64,000 nucleotides of DNA from Streptomyces alfalfae. GTDB taxonomy: Bacteria > Actinomycetota > Actinomycetes > Streptomycetales > Streptomycetaceae. The stretch's first letter is position 1. Each line of letters starts with the position of its first letter. Positions 16,281-24,354 of this stretch are shown here, one piece after another. The stretch is taken from the NCBI RefSeq assembly GCF_004127445.1, contig NZ_QEXM01000046.1, positions 114,183 to 178,182 of the forward strand, written 5' to 3'. A program made the translations under genes and the position numbers. The notes below the pieces were generated by a model, which saw only the letters and a program-made list of their open reading frames with translations, did not search any database and was not told the DNA's origin.

Positions 16281-17119
16281 GGGATAAGAACCTTTCGTCC
16301 CTCAATGCGGTAGCCGTGCCGGGCCAGACGCCCCACGACATCGACGAGCAGCGTGCGCTCGACTTCCTTGATGCGCTCGTGCAGAGCGCTCTCGTCGTCC
16401 TCGTCCCGGACCTCGACCACGCCCTGGGCGATGATCGGGCCGGTGTCGACGCCGTCGTCGACGAAGTGGACGGTGCAGCCGGTGACCTTCACGCCGTACG
16501 CGAGCGCGTCGCGCGCGCCGTGGGCCCCCGGAAAACTGGGCAGCAGCGCGGGGTGCGTGTTCACGAACCGCCCGCCGAAGCGCGCGAGGAACTCCTCCCC
16601 CACGATCTTCATGAACCCGGCGGAGACCACCAGGTCGGGGCGGTGCGCGGCCGTCGCCTCGGCCAGGGCCGCGTCCCACGCGCCACGGGTCTCGTGGTCC
16701 TTCACCCGGCAGACGAAGGTCGGGATGCCCGCGCGTTCCGCGCGCTCCAGGCCCGCGATGCCGTCGCGGTCGGCGCCGACGGCGACGATCTCGGCGCCGT
16801 AGCCCTCGGCCCCCTCGGCGCGGATCGTGTCGAGCAGGGCCTGGAGGTTGGTGCCCGAACCGGAGACCAGCACGACGAGCCGCTTGGGGCGCCGGACCCG
16901 TCCGGGGCCCTCCCCGCTCGCGGGGCGCTCGCCTCGTCGGAGGTCCTCCTGGCTTTCGGGGCGCTCGCCTCGTCCGAGGAGGTCCTCCCGGCTTTCGGGG
17001 CGCTCGCCTCGTCCGAGGAGGTCCTCCCGGCTTTCGGGGCGCTCGCCGCCTTCGGGGTCCTCGCCTTGTTCGGGGCCCTCGCCTCGTTCGGGGCGCTCGC
17101 CCACAGCGCTCTTGGCCAC
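16277..17119 (-). CDS. purN: Phosphoribosylglycinamide formyltransferase with repetitive N-terminal extension
   Basis: PurN transfers a formyl group from 10-formyl-THF to GAR. The core (RLVVLVSGSGTNLQALLD ... NTHPALLPSFPGAHGARDAL ... DDGVDTGPIIAQ) is intact, with the catalytic Asn, His and Asp visible. Unusually, the core is preceded by about 75 residues of repeats built on GERPESREDLLGR. The start must be GTG 17117-17119: GAGAAAGG lies eight bases upstream, and I find no in-frame ATG/GTG between the repeats and the core. Typical PurN is about 200 residues; this one is 280. It is coupled to purH. Confidence 0.95.
   Translation of the reverse strand: MAKSAVGERPERGEGPEQGEDPEGGERPESREDLLGRGERPESREDLLGRGERPESQEDLRRGERPASGEGPGRVRRPKRLVVLVSGSGTNLQALLDTIRAEGAEGYGAEIVAVGADRDGIAGLERAERAGIPTFVCRVKDHETRGAWDAALAEATAAHRPDLVVSAGFMKIVGEEFLARFGGRFVNTHPALLPSFPGAHGARDALAYGVKVTGCTVHFVDDGVDTGPIIAQGVVEVRDEDDESALHERIKEVERTLLVDVVGRLARHGYRIEGRKVLIP
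16926..17039. repeat. 39-bp minisatellite inside purN
   Basis: Two near-identical 39-bp units (16962-17000 and 17001-17039) and one 36-bp variant (16926-16961), all multiples of three, with more diverged units extending to about 17100. They encode GERPESREDLLGR-type repeats in the PurN N-terminus. Confidence 0.9.
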
Positions 17120-17411
17120 AGCGGGGCCCTTTCTCGGAAGGTGCGTCTCGTCACGCGTGTCTTGATACGCACGTCTCGGCGCGCGCGGCTTTGTACGGTC
17201 GTACGAAGGCTTCGCCTCCCGCCATACGGGGAACCCTACGAAGCGGCCGACCGCCTGCAACGATACCGGCACACCGAACCGCCCCTCACGGGACGGGGGC
17301 GCGGGCGGAGGGTAGCGTCTGCGGGAAAGCGCCCCCATACCGACGAACGCCGAGTTGCCGAGCCGCTCATGGGCTCCACCACGGCCCTACCCAAGGGAAG
17401 ACGCACACCTG

Positions 17412-18173
17412 ATGCCGGACCGTAGCCGCCCTTCGTCTCCACCGCAGGACCCCGACTCCCAGGGACCGGAGTCCCGGGGCGCGGGTGCCCAGGGCACGGG
17501 CAAGGACGACGACAACCCCTTCGCGCCGCCGCCGGAGGGGACTCCGGACCAGCCGTGGCAGCCGCGCGGCTCCTCGGGCGGCGACTCCTCGGGGGGCGAC
17601 TCCGACGGCTCCGGGCGGAAGTCCCCCTGGGGCAGCCAGTGGAGCGACCGCCAGCCGGGCCGCTCCCAGGGCGGCTTCGGCGAGCGCCCCGGCCGACGGG
17701 ACAATTCCGGCCAGGACGACCCCGCGAAGCCGGGCGGCGGGCCGCGCTGGGACCCGACGGACCCCGCACAGCGGCGAGCGCGCTACGCCCTGCTCTCCGG
17801 CATGTGGGCCTTCTTCTTCGCGCTGTTCGGCTGGCGGTACGTCGCGCTGCTGCTCGGCGCGCTCGCGCTGAGCTGGGCCATCCAGTCCCTGCGCGCGAAG
17901 CCCCGCACTCCGGACCCGACGGCTCCGGCCCCCGCGGGGGACGCGGCGGCGCAGCGGGCCGCTTCCTCGACGCGGCCGCAGACGACGGCCGCGATCAGCG
18001 GCCTGGTGACGGGCGCGCTCGCGCTGCTCATGGTGGCGGGGACGTTCACAGCGCAGCTCGTGTACCGGGACTACTACACGTGCGTGGACGACGCCCTCAC
18101 GAGCACGGCGCAGCAGGGCTGCGAGGACCTTCTGCCGAAGCAGCTGCGACCGCTGCTGGGAGAGCAGGACTAG
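17412..18173 (+). CDS. Membrane protein with disordered N-terminus, unknown
   Basis: 253-residue protein. Residues 1-120 are Pro/Gly/Ser/Asp-rich and disordered; two hydrophobic regions follow (YALLSGMWAFFFALFGWRYVALLLGALALSW and a helix near residue 210, ISGLVTGALALLMVAGTF). The C-terminus has a Cys pair (YTCVDD..., GCEDLL). ATG 17412 is preceded by AGGGAAG. It is divergent from purN and convergent with the DUF6350 gene. Conserved in Streptomyces in this position as far as I recall; function unknown. Confidence 0.82.
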   Translation: MPDRSRPSSPPQDPDSQGPESRGAGAQGTGKDDDNPFAPPPEGTPDQPWQPRGSSGGDSSGGDSDGSGRKSPWGSQWSDRQPGRSQGGFGERPGRRDNSGQDDPAKPGGGPRWDPTDPAQRRARYALLSGMWAFFFALFGWRYVALLLGALALSWAIQSLRAKPRTPDPTAPAPAGDAAAQRAASSTRPQTTAAISGLVTGALALLMVAGTFTAQLVYRDYYTCVDDALTSTAQQGCEDLLPKQLRPLLGEQD

Positions 18174-18486
18174 GGGCTGCTGCTGGGCCCGGGGTTGCTA
18201 CCGGGCTCGGGGTTGCTACCGGGCTCGGGGTTGCTACCGGGCTCGGGGTTGCTGCCGGGCTCAGAGCTGGGCCTGAGCTTGGGACTGGGCTTGGGCTTGG
18301 GCTTGGGCTTGGGACTGAGCCTGAGCTTGGGACTGAGGTCGGGGCTGGGCCTGGGCTGCCGCTCGCGGCTGAGGTCGGGCTCGGGCTGGCGTTGGGACTT
18401 TGGCTGGGGCTGGTGCTGGGCAGCCGCTCGCGGCTGGGGCCGGGCTGGGGCTGGCGTTAAGGCTTCGGCTCGGGCTCGGGCTGGCG
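18174..18486. repeat. Repeat-filled gap between convergent genes
   Basis: No gene. It contains four 18-bp tandem copies (CGGGGTTGCTACCGGGCT, 18190-18261) followed by short GGGCTTG/GGGACTG units that run on into the 3' end of the DUF6350 gene. Confidence 0.85.
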
Positions 18487-18760
18487 TTAAGGCTTCGGCT
18501 CGGGCTCGGGCTGGCGTTGGGACTTTGGCTCGGGCTGGCGTTGGGACTTTGGCTCGGGCTGGGACTGGGACTTCGGCTCGGGCTGGGACTGGGGCTTTGA
18601 CTCGCGCTCGGGGTTGGGCTGGAGCTGGGACTGTGACTCGGGCTCGGGGTTGGGCTCGGGCTGGGGTTCCGGCTCTTGTTCGGGCTCGGGCTGGGGTCCT
18701 GAGTCTTGCTCGGGCTCGGGCTCGGGCTTGGGCTCGGGCTCTTGATCGGGCTCGGGTGAA
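18481..18760. repeat. Degenerate tandem repeats encoding the P/E/Q tail
   Basis: Imperfect units such as GGCTCGGGCTGGCGTTGGGA and GGGCTCGGGCT, mostly multiples of six, repeat across the 3' end of the DUF6350 gene and continue the intergenic array downstream. Confidence 0.8.
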
Positions 18761-20487
18761 GCCGTGGTCCGGGTTTCGGGCGCGCGGCGCGGGGGGTTCG
18801 GGGGCATGGGCGGGGCCTTGACTCCGTCACCGGCCCCGATCTCCGCCTCTGCCTCGCCCCCGGCCTCTGCCTCTGCCTCTGCCTCTGCCACGGTCCCGCT
18901 CCCGGCCTCCCCCTCGAAGAAAGCCCTGGGCGGGACCGTAGGCCTTGGCGGGGCCGTGATCGGAGGCGCGGCCCGGGGCGGGGGCGGGGCCAGGGACCCC
19001 GCGGCCGCTGGGTCGGAGGCCGCCGGGAGCGGCGTGTCCCCCTGCCGGGCCCGTACGGGCCACAGGCGGGCGAGGCGGGGGCGCGGCAGCAGCGGGCGCG
19101 GCAGCCGGGGCCGGGGCAGGGCCGTGGGGAACGGCACCCTGAGCCGCGGGAGCCACCAGGGGCGTCGGCCGTCCCACGTGAGCAGACGCCAGGCCCGTAC
19201 GACGAGGGCCATGGGCACCGCCACCGCCCCCGTCCACAGCAGCGCCGCCCCGCCCGCAGGCCACCACGCCGGGCCGAAGTCGGCGAGGGTCCCCGTGCCC
19301 ATCGGGCCGCCCGCCAGCTCCGCGAGCACCGCCATGGCCACCCCGCACACGGCCGCGGACGCCGCCGCGCTCACGGCGGTACGCGCCACCGGCCACACCT
19401 CGGCCCGCTCCCCGCCGTCGGGCGCCGCCGCCCGGACGGTGCACCAGGCCACCACGCACCCCGCCGCCACCGGCACCAAGAGGACAGCCATGCCGAGCGG
19501 TCCCCCGAGCCCCGCCACGGGCACCGCCCCCAGCAGCGGGAACGGTGGCAGCGCCGCCCCCGCCTCCACTCCCCCGGGGGCCACCACGGTGCCGGCGCCG
19601 ACGGTGAAGCCGGGGCCGAGGGCGTAGACAGCGCCCCACACCGCGGCGTTCGGCACCAGGGCGAGGGCCAGCAGGGTCACGGCGACGCTGCCCGACCACA
19701 CGGCCGTGATCTGCCCGAACGACGCGTGGACGGCGCCGATGCGCGCCACGAGGGCCACCGAGACGAGCAGCGCACCGCCGCCCACTAGCGCCACCGCGCC
19801 CGCCGCCCCGGCCCGCAGCACGGCCAGCGCCTCCTCGCGCACGAAGGGCCCTCGTAGGACATGGGGCCGCAGGCGGTCGGGCAGCACGTTCAGGGCGGGC
19901 CGCACGGAGACCGGCAGGGGGCCGCGCGGGTAACCGTGCCCGGCCCACACCCCGAGTCCGGCGACCACCCCGACCAGCAGCGGCACACGCAGCAACGCGC
20001 CGAACCACTCGGGCCGCGGCTCGCCTCCCGACGCGTACACCAGCATGAAGAGGGCGACCAGCAGATACCCCGACACGACCCCGCCCCACGCCGTCCGCAC
20101 CGGGTGGCCGCACGCGTCGGGAGCCGCCGCGTCCCGCGCCGCCCGGTGCACGAGCCAGCCCGGCAGGGCGACGAGGAGCAGGGGGGTGAGCCCGACCGGC
20201 GCCGGCACCCCCGATGCGGTGTCCGCCCTGATCAGCTCGGTGCCGTGGGCGAGGAGCCAGAGGCTCGCCACGACGCGCAACACCCCGTCGGGACCGCTGT
20301 CCGGGTAGGGCGAACCGATCCACAGCACCATCACGAGGACGGCGAGCGCACCCAGTCCGAGGCACGCGGCGACGGCCCCGACCACCATGCAGGTGGCCAG
20401 GTCGGGCGAACGGTCACGCATGCGTTCTCGCGACGCCGACGGTTTCACGGGCGACGGGGCTGCGCTGTGATCGGTCGTTAGGGTCAC
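18487..20487 (-). CDS. DUF6350 multi-pass membrane protein (PerM-like) with P/E/Q repeat tail
   Basis: About 666 residues from GTG 20485-20487. The N-terminal 430 residues hold ten or more membrane helices and match the actinobacterial DUF6350 family, sometimes annotated as cell division protein PerM. The C-terminal 170 residues are an unusual Pro/Glu/Gln/Ser repeat (PEPKSQSQPEPKSQRQ, preceded by EAEAEAEAG), produced by tandem repeats in the DNA (18481-18760). A TTG at 20553 would extend the N-terminus by 22 residues; neither start has a good ribosome site. The repeat tail is probably cytoplasmic or wall-facing and disordered. Confidence 0.8.
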   Translation of the reverse strand: MTLTTDHSAAPSPVKPSASRERMRDRSPDLATCMVVGAVAACLGLGALAVLVMVLWIGSPYPDSGPDGVLRVVASLWLLAHGTELIRADTASGVPAPVGLTPLLLVALPGWLVHRAARDAAAPDACGHPVRTAWGGVVSGYLLVALFMLVYASGGEPRPEWFGALLRVPLLVGVVAGLGVWAGHGYPRGPLPVSVRPALNVLPDRLRPHVLRGPFVREEALAVLRAGAAGAVALVGGGALLVSVALVARIGAVHASFGQITAVWSGSVAVTLLALALVPNAAVWGAVYALGPGFTVGAGTVVAPGGVEAGAALPPFPLLGAVPVAGLGGPLGMAVLLVPVAAGCVVAWCTVRAAAPDGGERAEVWPVARTAVSAAASAAVCGVAMAVLAELAGGPMGTGTLADFGPAWWPAGGAALLWTGAVAVPMALVVRAWRLLTWDGRRPWWLPRLRVPFPTALPRPRLPRPLLPRPRLARLWPVRARQGDTPLPAASDPAAAGSLAPPPPRAAPPITAPPRPTVPPRAFFEGEAGSGTVAEAEAEAEAGGEAEAEIGAGDGVKAPPMPPNPPRRAPETRTTASPEPDQEPEPKPEPEPEQDSGPQPEPEQEPEPQPEPNPEPESQSQLQPNPERESKPQSQPEPKSQSQPEPKSQRQPEPKSQRQPEPEPKP

Positions 20488-20637
20488 GCGGCCATGCTGC
20501 CAACGACACGCGCCTTCTTCACGTAACAGGCGAATATCGGATGTGTCGCCCAATATACGTTTATGTAATTATTCGTACTGCGGACAGCCGCGTCCGGCAG
20601 TCCGCGGTGCGTCGGCCCACGCTGCGGAGATTCCGAC

Positions 20638-21843
20638 ATGACCCAGAGCCCTGCCACGCCTCTGCCGTCCCCCGAGGAACGACGCAGGCTGCGCGAGGCG
20701 AAGTCACTGACCCAGGCCGAGCTCGCCGCGGCGCTCGGCGTCCCGCAGGAGACGGTCCGCGCCTGGGAGGCAGGCCGCGCGACCCCGGAGGGCCCCGCGG
20801 GCAAGGCCTACGCGAAGCTCCTGGCCTCCTCCACCGCCGCGCGGACGTCAGGGCCACGGGGCGAGCGGGTCCGGCATGCCGAGCGGGTCCGGCGGGGTGA
20901 GCGGGTCCAGCCGGGCGAGCGGGGTGAGCGGGTCCAGCCGGGCGAGCGGGGTGAGCGGGTCCAGCCAAGCGAGCCGCTGTCGGAGCCGCCGGAGGCGCTG
21001 CCGGGGCCGGGCGGGTGTGGGGCGGCGGCGTTCCGCCCCGTGGACGACGCCCACCCGGCCGACGCCTTCGACGCCCTCTGCGCCCACAGCGCCGCCGCCC
21101 TGGTCGGCCAGGCCTATCTGCTCACCGGCAGGCGCCGGCTGGCCCAGGAGTCGGTGGAGCGCGCGTTCCAGCACGCCTGGCAGCGGTGGCCGGAGGTGGC
21201 CGTGGACCGCGACCCCGCCGGCTGGGTACGGGCCGCCGTCCACGAGTACGCGATGTCCCCGTGGCACCGCTTCCGCCCCGGCCTGCGCCACCCGGACGCC
21301 CCGCCCGCCGAGCCGGCCGACCGCGCCCTCTTCCGCGTACTCATGGCTCTGCCGCCCGCCCAGCGCCGCACCCTGGTGCTCTACGACGGGGTGGGCCTCG
21401 ACCTGCCGGACACCGCCGCCGAGACGGAGGCCAGCACTCCGGCCACCGCGTACCGCCTGATGCACGCGCGCGAATCGGTGGCCGAGGCCCTGCCCGATCT
21501 GGCGGCCCCCGAGGAGCTCCACCGCCGCCTCGGCGAACTGGCCACCGCCGCCGAGCTCCCGCCCCCCGAGCCCGAACACGTCCGGCTGCGCGGCGAGCAC
21601 CGCACCCGCGTGTGGACCCGCGCGGCGATCGCGTTCACCGCCCTGATCATCGGGGCGACCTCCCTGACGCTGCGCACGGCCCCGACCCGTTACGAGGCCC
21701 CCGTGGCCCCCGGCAAGGCGGTCACCGGCATCCCCGCGTACATGGGCCCCGCGCCCCTGACGAACCGTTCCCGCGCCCTCCACACCCACCTCGACGCCCA
21801 GCTGTCGACGGGCCCGGGCCGCCTGACGCCGGGCCTCGGATAG
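20638..21843 (+). CDS. Fusion of XRE HTH, sigma-70-like regions and a membrane helix
   Basis: 401 residues from ATG 20638, GGAG nine bases upstream. Domains in order: XRE-type HTH (residues 10-60, AKSLTQAELAAALGVPQETVRAWEAGR); a repeat linker (GERVQP units, 75-105); a region like sigma-70 domain 2 (DAFDALCAHSAAALVGQAYLLTG...RAFQHAWQRW); a sigma-4-like region (LMALPPAQRRTLVLYDGVGL...ATAYRLMHARESVAEALP); then one membrane helix (about 335-353) and a short exported tail. It looks like a membrane-anchored ECF-like regulator whose DNA-binding is reinforced by an extra HTH, or an anti-regulator. It is divergent from the DUF6350 gene and convergent with sucD. Confidence 0.78.
   Translation: MTQSPATPLPSPEERRRLREAKSLTQAELAAALGVPQETVRAWEAGRATPEGPAGKAYAKLLASSTAARTSGPRGERVRHAERVRRGERVQPGERGERVQPGERGERVQPSEPLSEPPEALPGPGGCGAAAFRPVDDAHPADAFDALCAHSAAALVGQAYLLTGRRRLAQESVERAFQHAWQRWPEVAVDRDPAGWVRAAVHEYAMSPWHRFRPGLRHPDAPPAEPADRALFRVLMALPPAQRRTLVLYDGVGLDLPDTAAETEASTPATAYRLMHARESVAEALPDLAAPEELHRRLGELATAAELPPPEPEHVRLRGEHRTRVWTRAAIAFTALIIGATSLTLRTAPTRYEAPVAPGKAVTGIPAYMGPAPLTNRSRALHTHLDAQLSTGPGRLTPGLG
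20896..20975. repeat. 27-bp minisatellite in the HTH/sigma-like gene
   Basis: Three tandem 27-bp units beginning GGTGAGCGGGTCCAGCCG, encoding GERVQPGERGERVQP. Confidence 0.88.
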
Positions 21844-21871
21844 CGCGCGCACCTGGGCCCCCATACGAAAG

Positions 21872-21909
21872 AGTGGGCCCGCGTCCCCCAGGGGAGACGC
21901 GGGCCCACT
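21872..21909. terminator. Bidirectional terminator between HTH/sigma-like gene and sucD
   Basis: Perfect 14-bp stem AGTGGGCCCGCGTC / GACGCGGGCCCACT (21872-21885 with 21896-21909), between convergent genes. Confidence 0.8.
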
Positions 21910-21936
21910 TCTGAACCGCTGGGCCAGAGGCCTTGA

Positions 21937-22821
21937 TCAGCCGGCGAGGATCTCGCGCGCGAGCTTGGCGGTCTCGGTCGGCGTCTTGCCGACCTTGACG
22001 CCGGCGGCCTCAAGGGCCTCCTTCTTCGCGGCGGCCGTGCCGGAGGAGCCGGAGACGATGGCGCCCGCGTGACCCATCGTCTTGCCCTCGGGCGCCGTGA
22101 AGCCCGCGACGTAGCCGACGACCGGCTTCGTCACGTTGGCCTTGATGAAGTCCGCCGCGCGCTCCTCCGCGTCGCCGCCGATCTCACCGATCATGACGAT
22201 CAGGTCGGTGTCGGGGTCGGCCTCGAACGCCTCCAGGGCGTCGATGTGCGTCGTGCCGATGACCGGGTCGCCACCGATGCCGACGGCCGAGGAGAAGCCG
22301 ATGTCACGGAGCTCGTACATCATCTGGTACGTCAGCGTGCCGGACTTCGAGACCAGGCCGATGCGGCCCGGCTTCGTGATGTCGCCCGGGATGATGCCGG
22401 CGTTCGACTGGCCCGGGGTGATGAGACCGGGGCAGTTCGGGCCGATGATGCGGGTCTTGTTGCCCTTGGCCTTCGCGTACGCCCAGAAGGCGGCGGAGTC
22501 GTGGACGGCGATGCCCTCGGTGATGACGACCGCGAGGGGGATCTCGGCGTCGATCGCCTCGACGACGGCGGCCTTGGAGAAGGCCGGCGGCACGAAGAGG
22601 ACGGAGACGTTGGCGCCCGTCTTCTCCATGGCCTCCTTGACGGTGCCGAAGACCGGGACCTCGGTGCCGTCGAAGTCGACGGAGGTGCCGGCCTTGCGCG
22701 GGTTCACGCCGCCGACGATGTTGGTGCCGTCACCCAGCATGAGCTTGGTGTGCTTCATGCCCGTGGCACCGGTCATGCCCTGGACGATGACCTTGCTGTC
22801 CTTGTTGAGGAAGATAGCCAT
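21937..22821 (-). CDS. sucD: Succinyl-CoA synthetase alpha subunit
   Basis: 294-residue ADP/GDP-forming succinyl-CoA ligase alpha subunit (TCA cycle). The CoA-binding Rossmann domain starts VIVQGMTGATGMKHTK; the active-site phospho-His is in GHAGAIVSGSSGTA (H251). It lies 21 bases after sucC with an ATG start at 22819-22821; the two subunits form the enzyme. Confidence 0.98.
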   Translation of the reverse strand: MAIFLNKDSKVIVQGMTGATGMKHTKLMLGDGTNIVGGVNPRKAGTSVDFDGTEVPVFGTVKEAMEKTGANVSVLFVPPAFSKAAVVEAIDAEIPLAVVITEGIAVHDSAAFWAYAKAKGNKTRIIGPNCPGLITPGQSNAGIIPGDITKPGRIGLVSKSGTLTYQMMYELRDIGFSSAVGIGGDPVIGTTHIDALEAFEADPDTDLIVMIGEIGGDAEERAADFIKANVTKPVVGYVAGFTAPEGKTMGHAGAIVSGSSGTAAAKKEALEAAGVKVGKTPTETAKLAREILAG

Positions 22822-22842
22822 GGCTGTTCTGTCCCTCGTCCC

Positions 22843-24021
22843 TTACTTCGCGGCCGCGAGCTCGGCGGCCTTGTCGGCCGCGCCGTCCATGGTGTCCACG
22901 CGCTGCACGAGCGGGTGGTTGGCGTCGCTGAGGATCTTGCGACCCAGCTCCGCGTTGTTGCCGTCGAGGCGCACGACCAGCGGCTTCTCGACCTTCTCAC
23001 CCTTGGACGCGAGCAGCTCCAGGGCCTGCACGATGCCGTTGGCGACCTCGTCGCACGCGGTGATGCCACCGAACACGTTGACGAAGACGGACTTGACGTC
23101 CGTGTCGCCGAGGATGATCTCCAGACCGTTCGCCATGACCTCGGCGGAGGCGCCGCCACCGATGTCGAGGAAGTTGGCCGGCTTCACGCCGCCGTGGTTC
23201 TCACCGGCGTACGCGACGACGTCCAGGGTCGACATGACCAGACCGGCACCGTTGCCGATGATGCCGACCTCGCCGTCGAGCTTCACGTAGTTGAGACCCT
23301 TGGCCTTGGCGGCAGCCTCGAGCGGGTTGGCTGCGTCCTTGTCCTCGAGCGCCTCGTGCTCGGGCTGACGGAAGTCGGCGTTGGCGTCCAGGGACACCTT
23401 GCCGTCGAGGGCCAGGATGCGGCCGTCCTTGGTCTTCACCAGCGGGTTGACCTCGACGAGGAGCGCGTCCTCGGCGACGAAGGTGTCCCACAGGGTCACC
23501 ATGGCCTCGGCGACCTTCTCGGCCACGTCGGCCGGGAACTTCGCCTGGGCCACGATCTCGCGGGCCTTCTCGATGTCCACGCCCTCGACGGCGTTGACCG
23601 GGACCTTCGCGAGGGCCTCGGGGGTCTTCTCCGCGACCTCCTCGATGTCCATGCCGCCCTGCACCGAGGCCATGGCCAGGAAGGTGCGGTTGGTGCGGTC
23701 GAGGAGGTACGAGACGTAGTACTCCGCCTCGATCTCCGGCGACAGCTCGGCGATCATCACCTTGTGGACCGTGTGGCCCTTGATGTCCATGCCGAGGATG
23801 TCCGTCGCGCGAGCGACGGCCTCGTCCGGGTCAGCCGCCAGCTTCACGCCGCCGGCCTTGCCGCGGCCACCGACCTTCACCTGCGCCTTGACGACCGACT
23901 TGCCGCCCAGTCGCTCGGTGGCCTCGCGCGCCGCCTCAGGCGTGTCGATGACTTCACCGGCCAGCACCGGTACACCGTGCTTGGCGAAGAGGTCCCTCGC
24001 CTGGTACTCGAACAGGTCCAC
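22843..24021 (-). CDS. sucC: Succinyl-CoA synthetase beta subunit
   Basis: 392-residue beta subunit with N-terminal ATP-grasp (MDLFEYQARDLFAKHGVPV, KAQVKVGGRGKAGGVK) and the C-terminal domain NFLDIGGGASAEVM, NVFGGITACDEVA. GTG 24019-24021 follows AAAGGGA. First gene of the sucCD operon; a Crp-like palindrome lies about 200 bases upstream (24220-24235). Confidence 0.98.
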   Translation of the reverse strand: MDLFEYQARDLFAKHGVPVLAGEVIDTPEAAREATERLGGKSVVKAQVKVGGRGKAGGVKLAADPDEAVARATDILGMDIKGHTVHKVMIAELSPEIEAEYYVSYLLDRTNRTFLAMASVQGGMDIEEVAEKTPEALAKVPVNAVEGVDIEKAREIVAQAKFPADVAEKVAEAMVTLWDTFVAEDALLVEVNPLVKTKDGRILALDGKVSLDANADFRQPEHEALEDKDAANPLEAAAKAKGLNYVKLDGEVGIIGNGAGLVMSTLDVVAYAGENHGGVKPANFLDIGGGASAEVMANGLEIILGDTDVKSVFVNVFGGITACDEVANGIVQALELLASKGEKVEKPLVVRLDGNNAELGRKILSDANHPLVQRVDTMDGAADKAAELAAAK

Positions 24022-24101
24022 GCGCGTCCGTCCCTTTATCCGTGATCTCGCTGCGATCTCGCTGCTTTGGTGTCAGCTGTCTGCGTGGGCGTGCCGCGGA
24101 G

Positions 24102-24235
24102 GGCAACGTGACTGCGCTGTCACAAGGGAGGCGTAGGACGGAGTCCCATACGCGGCATGTCCGTCTCGCAGGTTATCGCCGTGGGACGTGCCTCCCTAAA
24201 TCGCAGATCACATTTGGGCGGTGATGACGGTCACA
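24102..24235 (-). promoter_or_regulatory. sucCD upstream region with Crp-like and other inverted repeats
   Basis: Reading toward sucC: TGTGA-CCGTCA-TCACC (24220-24235) fits the TGTGA-N6-TCACA Crp consensus at nine of ten positions. A second TGTGA half-site lies at about 24209-24213. GTGAC-N6-GTCAC lies near 24108-24123. Their function is inferred from motif shape only. Confidence 0.4.
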
Positions 24236-24354
24236 GATCGTGCGCCGCCGGGCACCGGGGCCGCTCCGACGCCGCCCGGGCACCACCCGTTTGCTCCCGT
24301 TGCTCCGGCAATCGACCGGCGTACGAGATGTGTGTCACGCTCGCGGCCCCGCGA

